From: Allobosea sp. Tri-44
GTDB taxonomy: Bacteria; Pseudomonadota; Alphaproteobacteria; Rhizobiales; Beijerinckiaceae
Assembly (NCBI RefSeq): GCF_004123845.1
Contig: NZ_NBDP01000023.1
Span: 166,951 to 230,950 of the forward strand
Reading direction: 5' to 3'
Length of the DNA: 64,000 bases
In this document: in pieces, positions 46,510-54,748 of the stretch
Numbering within the stretch: position 1 is the stretch's first letter
How the letters are laid out: the number at the start of each line of letters is the position of its first letter
Translations under genes and position numbers: made by a program
Notes under the pieces: generated by a model
What the model was told of the DNA's origin: nothing
What the model saw: only the letters and a program-made list of their open reading frames with translations
The model's database searches: none

Positions 46510-47787
46510 TCACTGCTTCTGCAGCGCCTCGGCCTTGCTCTGCATCGTCGCCGCGACCGTCTTCGGGTCGAGGTCCTGGATGATCATGCGCTGGGATTCC
46601 TCCATGACCATCTTGGCGAACTCGTTGAACTGCAGCTCCAGCCCCTTCGGGATGCGGTCGACCTTGGCGTCAGCAGCCGCCTTGGTCGCCTGCACCAGCA
46701 GGTCGAAATGCGGCGTGTCCTTGCTCGCGGCGGAGGTGTCGGCGCGCGGCGAGGGCGGTGGCGAGGCGCCCAGCGTCGCGTAGCTCGACTGGAACTTGTC
46801 CGAGGTCGCGAGCGCGATGAAATCCCAGACCAGCTTCTTGTTGTCCTTGGGCGCATCGGCGGCGATGCCGAGCACGTTGGAGGAGCCGCCGACTGGCGGC
46901 TTGAACGGCACCATGCCGAGCTTGATCTGGTCCTTGGCCTTGCCCTTCTGGATGATCGGCCAGAGCCAGGGCCCGTCCATCTTCAGCGCGATCTTGCCGT
47001 CGGCGAACATCTGGCGGACCTCGCCGGCCGGAAGGTCGCGCGGCGTCAGGCTAGTCTTGACGATGGTCTTCCAGCGCGACAGGCCCTCGATCATCTCGGG
47101 CGTATTGATCGTCACCTTGCCGGCATCATTGGTCCAGCGCCCGCCGGCATCGAGCGTGTAGTTCATCATCTCGCTCATATACTGGCCGCCGCCGCCCTTG
47201 GTCTCATGGCCGGTACCGAACTGGTCGACGATGCCGTCGCCGTTGATGTCCTTGGTCAGCTTCTGCGCCGCCGCGAGGAACTCGGCATAGGTCTTGGGAA
47301 CCTCGAGACCTTCCTTCTTCAGCAGCTCTTCGTTGTAAGCGAAGATGTAGCCGAAATAGAGCATCATCGTGCAGACGGTCTGCTTGTTCCAGGTGCAGGT
47401 GTCCTGCCCGGCCCAGCCCTTGAGGTCGAATTTCGCCTCCTTGATGTAGGCGTCGAGCGGTTCCAGCCAGCCATTATCGGCGAATTTCTGGAACTCGAAC
47501 GAGGCGAGGTGGACGATGTCCGGCGGCTTGCCGCCGGCGAACAGCGTCGTCATCGTGTCGGCATAGGCGCCGCGCTCGACCTTGGTCCATTCGATCTTGA
47601 CGCCGGGATGGGTCGCCTCGAACTCCTTGATCACCGAGCCCCACCAGTCGCCGACGCCGCGCTCGTCCTTCTGCCAGGACACGAACTTCAGCACCTTGCC
47701 CTGCGCCAAAGCGGCGCCGGGGAGAAAGCCGGCGGCGAGCGCGAGCGCAGCCGCGGACAGTGCAAGTCCAAGCCTCTTCCTCGTCAT
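46510..47787 (-). CDS. Sugar ABC transporter substrate-binding protein
   Basis: A 425-residue periplasmic binding protein of the family-1 type. The signal peptide (residues 1 to about 28, ending ALAQG) is followed by KFVSWQKDERGVGDWWGSVIKEF and a fold rich in Trp/Tyr that can stack on sugar rings. It captures a sugar or sugar acid for the importer encoded downstream. Separated by a palindromic element from the permeases. Confidence 0.93.
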   Translation of the reverse strand: MTRKRLGLALSAAALALAAGFLPGAALAQGKVLKFVSWQKDERGVGDWWGSVIKEFEATHPGVKIEWTKVERGAYADTMTTLFAGGKPPDIVHLASFEFQKFADNGWLEPLDAYIKEAKFDLKGWAGQDTCTWNKQTVCTMMLYFGYIFAYNEELLKKEGLEVPKTYAEFLAAAQKLTKDINGDGIVDQFGTGHETKGGGGQYMSEMMNYTLDAGGRWTNDAGKVTINTPEMIEGLSRWKTIVKTSLTPRDLPAGEVRQMFADGKIALKMDGPWLWPIIQKGKAKDQIKLGMVPFKPPVGGSSNVLGIAADAPKDNKKLVWDFIALATSDKFQSSYATLGASPPPSPRADTSAASKDTPHFDLLVQATKAAADAKVDRIPKGLELQFNEFAKMVMEESQRMIIQDLDPKTVAATMQSKAEALQKQ

Positions 47788-47814
47788 GGTCTCCTCCTCC
47801 CTTGGTTGTTGTTG

Positions 47815-48984
47815 CTACAGCCGCTTCAGCAGCTTGAGCGTTTCCTTTGATGGCTCGACCCCGAGGCCGGGCCCGCTCGGCAAACGGTAGAAGCCGGCGC
47901 TGCAGTCCATGTCGCCGGTGAGCAACCGCCGGTTGGGCTCGAAGATCGAATGCTGGAACTCGTGGCATTCCACCGCCGCGAGCGCAGATGACGCATGCAG
48001 GCTCGCCGCCAGGAACAGGCCGACGCCGATGGTGGCGTGCGGGATCACCCTGAGATGATGCGCCTGGGCATAGAGCCCGATGCGCATGAACTCGGTCACG
48101 CCCTTATGGCCCATCTCCGGCTGCACGATCGCGCAGGCCCGGCGCGCGACCCGCGGCACGAGATCATAGACAGTGCGCCATTCCTCGCCGGCCGCGACCG
48201 GCGTCGAGACCTTCGAGGCGACATGGGCGAGTCCGTCGAGATCCTCCGGCTTCACCGGCGCCTCGGCGAACCAGAGGCCATGCGGCTCCATCGCCCGGAT
48301 CGCCGCGACGGCTTCCTCGCCGGTATGGACCCAGTGCATGTCGCAGGCGATGCGCGCCTGCGGACCGAGCCGCTCGCGCAGGGTTCTGATCTCGGCGACA
48401 TTGCCGTCATCGGCGACCGGCGCGGCGAACTTGAAGCTGTCGAAGCCCTTCGCCTGCCACTCGGCTGCGAACTCGGCCCGCTCCGCCCGCGTCGGCTTGG
48501 GCAGGCCGGAGATGTAAGCCGGCAAGCGTTCATGCTTCTGGCCGCCGAGCAGCTTGACCAAAGGCAGGCTGGAGAGCTTGCCGCAGATATCCCAGAGCGC
48601 GATGTCGATCGCGGCGAGCGCGTCGAGATAAAAGCCGCCGGTATAACCCCGCACCCGCATCAGATCGTAGAGATCGTCATGGATGACGCTGACGTCGCGC
48701 GGGTCGCGGCCTACGACGAAGGGGCCGAGCAGGTCGTCGATGATCGCCATCGCAGCGCCCGGCGCGACGATGCCATAGGTCTCGCCCCAGCCGACCGCTC
48801 CATCAGCGGTCTCGATCCGGACCACCACGGTGCGATCGACGGTCGGATAGACGGTTCGGTTGCCCTTGCGGACGATGTAGCCGTGATCGTTGATGCGCTC
48901 GCCCTCGCGCAGCGCGCCGAGATAAGGCGTCTCGCGCGGGATGGTGATCGAGAAGACCTCGACGCGGGCGACGCGCTCGGCCAT
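47815..48984 (-). CDS. Enolase-superfamily sugar-acid dehydratase (mandelate racemase subgroup)
   Basis: A 389-residue enolase-superfamily enzyme. The capping domain is at the N-terminus; the barrel carries the metal ligands and acid/base residues CDMHW (Asp, His), AEAPV (Glu), AGEEW (Glu) and IPHATIG (His), the pattern of galactonate/rhamnonate/fuconate-type dehydratases rather than muconate cyclo-isomerases. It would convert an aldonic acid to a 2-keto-3-deoxy acid. The ATG at 48984 overlaps the stop of the aldolase gene by 1 base; GGAGAAGC precedes it. Confidence 0.9.
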   Translation of the reverse strand: MAERVARVEVFSITIPRETPYLGALREGERINDHGYIVRKGNRTVYPTVDRTVVVRIETADGAVGWGETYGIVAPGAAMAIIDDLLGPFVVGRDPRDVSVIHDDLYDLMRVRGYTGGFYLDALAAIDIALWDICGKLSSLPLVKLLGGQKHERLPAYISGLPKPTRAERAEFAAEWQAKGFDSFKFAAPVADDGNVAEIRTLRERLGPQARIACDMHWVHTGEEAVAAIRAMEPHGLWFAEAPVKPEDLDGLAHVASKVSTPVAAGEEWRTVYDLVPRVARRACAIVQPEMGHKGVTEFMRIGLYAQAHHLRVIPHATIGVGLFLAASLHASSALAAVECHEFQHSIFEPNRRLLTGDMDCSAGFYRLPSGPGLGVEPSKETLKLLKRL

Positions 48985-49910
48985 CACGCTTCTCCAGCGA
49001 GCGCCGGCTCGCGCGCATCGACCGTCATCAGATCGGCGCAGGCCTCCAGCCAGGCGTCGATCTCGGCGATGTCCCGGGCGTCCATCGGCGGCACCTTTGC
49101 CCGCACGACCTGGTTGGTCAGCACGCCGCGCCGCGTCAGCACATGCTTGGTGAAGGCCATGCGGAAATTGAACTGGATCACCAGCAGCGGCAGCGTGCGC
49201 ATATAGAGATCGCGCGCGCGGGCGATGTCGCCGCTGTGATAGGCCCGGTCCATCGCGACATGGACATCGGCGAGTTCGACCGCCGGCATCGCGCCACAGG
49301 CACCGCGATTGTACTCGTCGATGAGGTAGCGCGCTCCGCCGCCGCCGATAACACCCTTCAGATGCGCCGGCTTGCCGGCTGCGATCGCCGAGATGGCGAG
49401 GCCGGAGGGTAGCGTCTCCTCCTTGACATAGGTGATCGCCGGATTGTCGCGGACGCTCGCCAGGATCGCCTCGGGCTTGAGGTCGGAGCCGCGCGGCGCC
49501 GGCGCATTCTGCAGCACGATTTCGATGCCCGGCGCTGCCGCAGCGATCTCGCGATAGAAGGCCGAGACCGCTTCGGTCGTGGTGCCGACGCTTTTCGGCG
49601 TCTGGATCATCACATGGCCGATGCCGTTGGCGAGGGCCTCGCGGCAATGCGAGATCGCCTCGAGGGCGGTCGGCGCGCTCGCTCCGGCGACGATCGGCAG
49701 CCGCCCGCCGATGCGGTCGACCACGACCTTGAGCAGCGCCGTCCGCTCTGCCGCGGTGAGCTCGTCGACCTCGCTGGCGAAGCCGGGGAACACCACGCCG
49801 TCCACGCCGCAGGCGAGGGCGAAGTCGACGATCCCAGCCATCGCCTCGGGATCGATCGCGCCAGCCTCCGTGAATGGGGTCGGCAACACCGGGAGCATGC
49901 CCTGCAGCAC
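48984..49910 (-). CDS. Dihydrodipicolinate synthase/KDG-aldolase family protein with Tyr-to-Gln change
   Basis: A 308-residue TIM-barrel aldolase of the DapA family. The Schiff-base lysine is Lys163 in YVKEE. The usual catalytic tyrosine of the YN.P motif (Tyr133 of DapA) is Gln134 here (VLQNAPAP), so canonical DHDPS activity is unlikely. Together with the upstream-encoded importer and the dehydratase next to it, a 2-keto-3-deoxy-acid aldolase or related lyase is more likely. It starts with GTG at 49910 with AGGAGG six bases upstream; ATG at 49898 is an alternative. It is the first gene of the ten-gene operon. Confidence 0.88.
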   Translation of the reverse strand: MLQGMLPVLPTPFTEAGAIDPEAMAGIVDFALACGVDGVVFPGFASEVDELTAAERTALLKVVVDRIGGRLPIVAGASAPTALEAISHCREALANGIGHVMIQTPKSVGTTTEAVSAFYREIAAAAPGIEIVLQNAPAPRGSDLKPEAILASVRDNPAITYVKEETLPSGLAISAIAAGKPAHLKGVIGGGGARYLIDEYNRGACGAMPAVELADVHVAMDRAYHSGDIARARDLYMRTLPLLVIQFNFRMAFTKHVLTRRGVLTNQVVRAKVPPMDARDIAEIDAWLEACADLMTVDAREPALAGEA

Positions 49911-49925
49911 TGCGTTCCTCCTAAA

Positions 49926-49963
49926 GATCCATATTATGGATCATTTGTTTTCTAATATGGACC
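49926..49963. promoter_or_regulatory. IclR-type operator upstream of the sugar-acid operon
   Basis: A perfect 8-1-8 dyad with arm GATCCATA lies at 49926-49942. A second, related half TAATATGGACC follows at 49953-49963. Both sit directly before the first gene of the leftward operon, which itself encodes an IclR-family protein. This is the probable regulatory target of that protein. Confidence 0.7.
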
Positions 49964-49998
49964 GTACTTCTCGCGCTGCGGATCGTCAAGCGCACATG

Positions 49999-50029
49999 AA
50001 AAAAGCCGCCGGGCAGATGCCCAGCGGCT
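49999..50029 (-). terminator. Rho-independent terminator of the copper operon
   Basis: On the minus strand GCCGCTGGGC pairs (one mismatch) with GCCCGGCGGC across a short loop and is followed by TTTTTT. It is 32 bases after the PCuAC stop and ends the leftward copper-handling operon. Confidence 0.75.
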
Positions 50030-50060
50030 GTCGTGGCTTCGCAGTCGCGGTGAGGGGTGG

Positions 50061-50540
50061 TCAGTGCTTGTGAGCCTCGGCCGGAGCGCGGGCACCGACC
50101 GACTGCACGGAGAATTCGACCGGGACCGGCCCGGCCTTCTCGAAGGTCAGCGTGCCCTTGATGGTCTCACCTTCCTTGAGCTGGCGCTTCAGATCCATGA
50201 ACATGATGTGGTAGCCGCCGGGCTTCAGTTCGAGCTTGGCGCCGGGCTTGAGCTCGACGCCATCGGGCAGGCCGCGCATGGTCATCACGCCGTTGTTGAC
50301 CGCCATCTCGTGGATTTCGACCTTGCCGGCGATGTCGCTGCTGCCGCCGAGAAGGCGGTCGGGCGTGGCGCCGGTGTTGGTGACAGCGACATAGCCGCCG
50401 GCGACCTTGGCGCCGGCCGGGGTCGCGCGCGTCCAGGGCTGTTCGATCTTGAGCGGGCCGGCAGTGTAGTCCTGCGCAATGGCGGCGCCGCAGGTCAGCG
50501 CGAGGCCTGCGACAGTGAAAGCAAAACGAGAAATGATCAT
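50061..50540 (-). CDS. Periplasmic copper chaperone PCuAC
   Basis: A 159-residue periplasmic Cu(I) chaperone. The signal peptide ends at AIAQ. The copper-site motif is visible as His77-x-Met79, Met86/Met88 and His111-x-Met113 (GGYHIMFM), the standard H(M)X10MX21HXM arrangement. It delivers copper to the CuA site of cytochrome oxidase together with a SCO protein, one of which is encoded at 58328. ATG at 50540 follows AAGGAG. Confidence 0.94.
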   Translation of the reverse strand: MIISRFAFTVAGLALTCGAAIAQDYTAGPLKIEQPWTRATPAGAKVAGGYVAVTNTGATPDRLLGGSSDIAGKVEIHEMAVNNGVMTMRGLPDGVELKPGAKLELKPGGYHIMFMDLKRQLKEGETIKGTLTFEKAGPVPVEFSVQSVGARAPAEAHKH

Positions 50541-50559
50541 GGTGAGGCTCCTTGCGTGA

Positions 50560-51357
50560 TCAAAGGGAAAGGCGGGTCTTGGCGAGTTCGGCATTGCGCC
50601 TTGCGGCGTCGATCAGGGGCTTGCGCCGCGAGAGCACGTCGCTGGTCAGCTTGGCGCCGGCGTGCTCGGGCGTTCCGGCGTCGAATGGTGGTTGCGGATC
50701 ATATTCCAGCACGAGCTGGATCAATCGAGCCGTCTCCTCGTCGCGCAGCTTGGCGGCGACCGTCAGGCCGAAATCGATCCCGGCGGTGACGCCGCCGCCG
50801 GTGATGCGGTTGCGGTCAGTGACGACGCGGCTGTGCTCGACGCTTGCGCCCATCGCTGCCAAGAGGTCGCGAATGTACCAACGGCCGGTTGCGCGATAGC
50901 CCTTGAGCAGCCCGGCGGCGCCGAGCACCAGCGACCCCGTGCAGACCGCCGTGACATAGCGGGCCCGGGCGCCGCGATCGGCGAGAAAAGCGAGTGTTTC
51001 AGCATCTTCCATTAGGGCGACGCTACCTTTCAGCCCGCCGGGGATGAACAGGACGTCGAGCTCTGCCGGGCAGTCGGCATAGCTGGTGCTCGGCGTGACC
51101 GGCAGGCCGAGATCATTTGCGACCGGCTGCAGGTCCTTCCAGACGAGATGCAGCTCCGCCCGCAGCAGCGAGAACACGGTCAGCGGACCGACCAGGTCGA
51201 GCATGACCATATCGGGATGCACCAGCATCGCGATCCGCAGCGTGCTCGTTCCGGCGGGCTGGGCCAGCGCGGTTTGTGGAAGCCCGGCGAGCAATCCAGA
51301 TAGCGCGCCGGCTGCCGCCAATCCTGTCCAGTCGCGCCTTGTGATCTCGCTCGTCAT
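50560..51357 (-). CDS. Tat-exported DJ-1/PfpI (GATase1-like) protein
   Basis: A 265-residue protein with a twin-arginine signal (T-R7-R8-D-W near the start) and a DJ-1/PfpI domain. The nucleophile elbow is AVCTGS with Cys139, and the adjacent glutamate region is FIPGGL. Relatives include isonitrile hydratases, glyoxalases and proteases; none is known to act in copper handling. Its position between PCuAC and CopCD, with a 4-base overlap to the latter, suggests a periplasmic role in copper or thiol stress, which is inference. Confidence 0.85.
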   Translation of the reverse strand: MTSEITRRDWTGLAAAGALSGLLAGLPQTALAQPAGTSTLRIAMLVHPDMVMLDLVGPLTVFSLLRAELHLVWKDLQPVANDLGLPVTPSTSYADCPAELDVLFIPGGLKGSVALMEDAETLAFLADRGARARYVTAVCTGSLVLGAAGLLKGYRATGRWYIRDLLAAMGASVEHSRVVTDRNRITGGGVTAGIDFGLTVAAKLRDEETARLIQLVLEYDPQPPFDAGTPEHAGAKLTSDVLSRRKPLIDAARRNAELAKTRLSL

Positions 51358-52943
51358 GGCCTGATCTCCACGGTCTCCTTGAGGCGGATCATCTCGAAAT
51401 CCGAGACCAGGATCTCGAGCTCGACGGTCCAGCGTCCGGCGACGGGAAGCGTCAGATCGCCGATTTGCCAGCTGCCGTCTGCTTGCTTGGTGGCCTGCCG
51501 CTCGATCGGCTCGATGCCGGCTTCCGGCCGTGACAAGGCAAGCCGCAATTCCTTCGCCGCAAGCGGGCCGAACTCGCCGTCGAGCAGCGAGACGGTGATC
51601 GTCACGGGGCCCGCCCGGCCTGGTGTCAGGCTGATGTCGGCCATCGCCTTGTTGGTGTGGATATGGACGCTGGCCGGCTGCGCCATTGCAGCGGCGATGG
51701 CGCGCGGCGGTGGCGTGAAGCGCCAGAGCGCGGCGACAGCGAGGATGGCGACGATGATCGCGATCTCGGCTGCGATGATCCGGACGAGCAGCCGACGGGC
51801 GCTCGCGCGCCCGGATACAACCGCTTCGGTCAGCCGGTAGCGGTTGAAGGCCCCGAGCCCGATCAGCGCCGTGACCAGCGTGAGCTTGCCGGTGAGCACG
51901 AGGCCGTAAGGCGTGGTCAGCAGGGCTTGGGGATGTTGAACTTGCACAATGGCGAGCGCGGCGCCGCTGAGCAGGATGACGAGCAGCAGCACCGGAATGC
52001 GCCGCGAGAAACGCTGCAGCGCCTGCGCCCCATCGGGCGGTCGCAGGGCGAAGGCAAGCGGCAGCAGCGCGCCGGCCCAGCCGGCCATGCCAACCGCGTG
52101 CAGGAACACGGCCGGGCGCGTCAGGAATTGCGGTTCGGCGGCGCTGGCGTGGCCGCTGGCGGCGAGCGCCGCGCCGGTGCCGAGCCAGGCGAGGATCGCG
52201 AGCATGCGTCCGCTCCGGTTGGGCTGGGCGAGCGCGATCAACGCTACGAGCAAAGCCAGAGCAGCGATGAGCACGGTACGGCCGAAACTGCTCGTGGTCG
52301 CCGCTTGCCAGACGGCCGCTTGCAGGGCGCCGGAGAGTGGAAGCGCCAGCGCATCGAGCCCCTGCGCTGCGAGCGCAACCGGCACGGACAGAAGCCCGAG
52401 CGCGAGGAAGCCTGCGATCGGCCGTCGCGCAGTGGCAGGCAAAGGCGCGACCCAGACGATGAAGGCGGCGCCGCCAATGCCGAAGGCAAGGCCGAGATAC
52501 AGTCCAAGCTTGCCGAGCCAGAGCGCGATGCGAACGGCTGGGTCGGTTTGGACTATCGGGGCCGGCTGTGCCGCACTCGGCGCACCCACCGAGAACAGCA
52601 CCGAGCCGCCGACCGGATGGCCGTCCTCGGAGACGACGCGCCAGCTCAGAACATGCGTGCCATTGGCGAGATCGGACGGCGCCGCGATCGTGAGTGTCCG
52701 GTCCGAGAGGGTGAAGCGTGTCAGCGGGCGGCTCGTCCCGTCCGGGCCGATCAGATTCAGCACCAGCGGCGAGACCGGTTCGCTGAAGCTCAGGCTGAAT
52801 TCGCCGGGCGCGCTGGAGACGACCGCGCCGTCGGCCGGAACGGTCTTGGTCAGCGCGGCATGCGCCAGCGCCTGCCCCGCCGTTGTGAGCGAGGCGATGG
52901 CGAGGCCGAGCAGGATGAGGATAAGGCGAAACTGCCGGGTCAT
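51354..52943 (-). CDS. CopC-CopD fusion, copper import/resistance membrane protein
   Basis: A 529-residue fusion. After the signal peptide the mature CopC domain begins HAALTKTVPADG, with an N-terminal His and SEDGHPVGGS His that form the Cu(II) brace. About eight CopD-type membrane helices follow, then a C-terminal YtkA-like or CopC-like periplasmic domain (TPGRAGPVTITVSL). It moves or binds periplasmic copper and is of the YcnJ type. ATG at 52943 gives a clean signal peptide; a GTG at 52988 overlaps the upstream stop (GTGA) and could serve for coupling. Confidence 0.92.
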   Translation of the reverse strand: MTRQFRLILILLGLAIASLTTAGQALAHAALTKTVPADGAVVSSAPGEFSLSFSEPVSPLVLNLIGPDGTSRPLTRFTLSDRTLTIAAPSDLANGTHVLSWRVVSEDGHPVGGSVLFSVGAPSAAQPAPIVQTDPAVRIALWLGKLGLYLGLAFGIGGAAFIVWVAPLPATARRPIAGFLALGLLSVPVALAAQGLDALALPLSGALQAAVWQAATTSSFGRTVLIAALALLVALIALAQPNRSGRMLAILAWLGTGAALAASGHASAAEPQFLTRPAVFLHAVGMAGWAGALLPLAFALRPPDGAQALQRFSRRIPVLLLVILLSGAALAIVQVQHPQALLTTPYGLVLTGKLTLVTALIGLGAFNRYRLTEAVVSGRASARRLLVRIIAAEIAIIVAILAVAALWRFTPPPRAIAAAMAQPASVHIHTNKAMADISLTPGRAGPVTITVSLLDGEFGPLAAKELRLALSRPEAGIEPIERQATKQADGSWQIGDLTLPVAGRWTVELEILVSDFEMIRLKETVEIRP

Positions 52944-52984
52944 GGCGGGAAGGCGGCCGGGCGCGAATACCCGGCCGCGCTCGC

Positions 52985-53503
52985 TCACTTCTTCGGCAGG
53001 AGCTTCACGCCCGGCGCCGGGAACTTGTAATCGTCAGCCGACTTGCCGGCGGCCGGGATCTCGATCCAGCGCTCGACCGCGCCGCCCTCGCATTCCTGCA
53101 CGATTGGCACGTAGAGCGTCGTTTCGGGCTTGAGGTCGGAGGTGAGATAGGCGCGCAGGACGAACTCGTCATAATGTTCGTCGAGCAGCTTGCCGCCGCT
53201 CCAGCTGACCTCGGTCACACCCTCGGCCGTCGGCGTGCCGTAATAGTCGTAAGCCTTCTCGTATTTGCCCTTGGTCGTTTCCAGCGTCCAGCCGGGCTTG
53301 GGCATCGGCTTGACCGCGATCACCCCCTCGGGGATGCGGACGCGGACCTTGGTGGTGGCCGCGCCCTTGCAGCCATGCGGCACGCGCAGCACCGCCTTGT
53401 AGGTCGAGCCGACAGCGGCCTGCTGGGTCTCCAGCGTGACATGGGCGAAGGCCGGACCGGCGGCGAAAGCCGCGACGAGGGCGGCGAGCGAAAGAGACTT
53501 CAT
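52985..53503 (-). CDS. YcnI-family periplasmic copper-binding protein (DUF1775)
   Basis: A 172-residue secreted protein. The signal peptide is cut before HVTLETQQAAVG, exposing the N-terminal His that binds Cu(II) in this family, with a conserved Trp nearby. It commonly sits next to CopCD/YcnJ and PCuAC and hands over or buffers periplasmic copper. It is the first assured gene of the leftward copper operon. Confidence 0.92.
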   Translation of the reverse strand: MKSLSLAALVAAFAAGPAFAHVTLETQQAAVGSTYKAVLRVPHGCKGAATTKVRVRIPEGVIAVKPMPKPGWTLETTKGKYEKAYDYYGTPTAEGVTEVSWSGGKLLDEHYDEFVLRAYLTSDLKPETTLYVPIVQECEGGAVERWIEIPAAGKSADDYKFPAPGVKLLPKK

Positions 53504-53680
53504 CGTCAGGAATCCTTACGGAAGGGGCGCCAGCACGGCCGGCGGAGCCGCGCTGGGCGGCGTGGATTCGGAAGGAGCACGCGAGCCGGCAGCTTGCCGT
53601 CGCGAGCGAATGGAATGGGAAAGGCCGCTATCGGCCGTCAGGATGATGCCAAGTCCGCGCTCTGCGCAGGAACACTCGGC

Positions 53681-54046
53681 TCAGAGGCCGGCGGGCGGTG
53701 CGCGCGGATTGGCCGGAGAACGGCCGGCGACGAAGCCGGACGGCAGGTCGAGCCGGTGCTGGAAGGCGACGAGATCGACAGTGCGATGCACGACCGGAAG
53801 GAACGAGACGGGTGCAGCCGGGGCGCCCGTGCCTGAGAAGGCGCAGCCGAGCATGCAGCAGCTCATCAGCTCATGCGCCGCAGCGCCATCGCCCTGGCTC
53901 ATCGGCATGTCGCCGCCGGCGCAGAGCGTCATCGCCAGCGAGCGGTCGAGGCTGAAGCCCGCCGCATTGGCGCCGGAGGTAAGGCCCGCGAAGATCGCCT
54001 GCAGCACGACGAGATAGGCCGCGGCCAGCGCGACCCAGCGTCTCAT
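53681..54046 (-). CDS. Small secreted Cys-rich protein (DUF2946-like)
   Basis: A 121-residue protein with one N-terminal hydrophobic segment and four cysteines (MTLCAGG and LMSCCMLGC), the pattern of small secreted copper-linked proteins of DUF2946. It lies just upstream of the YcnI gene in the same direction, so it may open or precede the copper operon. The start at 54046 has a weak ribosome-binding site. Family assignment is tentative. Confidence 0.65.
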   Translation of the reverse strand: MRRWVALAAAYLVVLQAIFAGLTSGANAAGFSLDRSLAMTLCAGGDMPMSQGDGAAAHELMSCCMLGCAFSGTGAPAAPVSFLPVVHRTVDLVAFQHRLDLPSGFVAGRSPANPRAPPAGL

Positions 54047-54134
54047 TCCTGCTTTGCGGCGTCCTGCGGACAAAAGGAGTCCTCCTGCCGCTTCGATAGC
54101 ATGGCTGCGAGCAGGGTCAATTTGCGTCGATGTC

Positions 54135-54581
54135 TCAGTGGTTGTGGTGCTCGCACCGGGCGTGATCGGCCAGTGCCTCGATGATCGCGCAATCGCAGGC
54201 TGCGACGCCGCCCGAGCAAACCGTTGCAATCCGGGCCAGTTCCGCCTCCAGCGAGCGCAGCCGCGCGATCTTGTCGCGCACTTCCTTGAGATGGCCTGCC
54301 GAGATCGCATGTGCCTCGTCGCAGGCCATGCCGGGTGTGTCCGAAAGCCGCAGTAGGGTGCGGATGCTCTCGACCGCGAAGCCGAGATCGCGCGCATGCT
54401 TGATGAAGGCGAGCCGCTCGACATGGGCGCGGCCATAGCGGCGCTGGTTGCCCTCGGAGCGCTCCGGCTCCGGCAGCAGGCCGACCTGCTCGTAATACCG
54501 AATGGTCTCGACCTTGACCCCGGTCCGCTCGGCCAGCGCCCCGATCGGCACCACGTGTTCGAGGACTTTCACCGGGCGCAT
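54135..54581 (-). CDS. MerR-family Zn/Cd/Pb/Co-responsive regulator
   Basis: A 148-residue MerR-family regulator with the N-terminal HTH (IGALAERTGVKVETIRYYEQ), a dimerisation helix and a C-terminal metal loop with Cys87, Cys122, Cys129, Cys131, Cys143 and a HHNH tail. Allowing an 8-residue N-terminal offset, Cys87, Cys122 and Cys131 align with the ligands of PbrR/CadR/ZntR proteins. It is expected to activate the divergent operon through the operator at 54594-54624. Confidence 0.9.
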   Translation of the reverse strand: MRPVKVLEHVVPIGALAERTGVKVETIRYYEQVGLLPEPERSEGNQRRYGRAHVERLAFIKHARDLGFAVESIRTLLRLSDTPGMACDEAHAISAGHLKEVRDKIARLRSLEAELARIATVCSGGVAACDCAIIEALADHARCEHHNH

Positions 54582-54593
54582 GATTTTTCCTAC

Positions 54594-54624
54594 TTGAAGC
54601 TATAGTGACTATAGGTTGTAGGTA
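54594..54624 (+). promoter_or_regulatory. MerR-type promoter/operator of the ICMT-lspA-CDF operon
   Basis: A TTGAAG -35 (54594-54599) and a TAGGTA -10 (54619-54624) are 19 bases apart, the over-long spacing of MerR promoters. The spacer holds CTATAG-TGA-CTATAG, a dyad extended to one-mismatch symmetry on each side. It lies 13 bases from the start of the divergent regulator and faces the rightward efflux operon. Confidence 0.82.
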
Positions 54625-54748
54625 GGTGGTCATGCAACGCTGTCAAGCGGGGATGGGTCATGACTACGGCCATGACAACCGGTCCCGGGACGGCAGAGCA
54701 GCGGCTGCGCCATCACGCCGGCCGGTTCTGTCCGAGAGGAGGCTTTCC

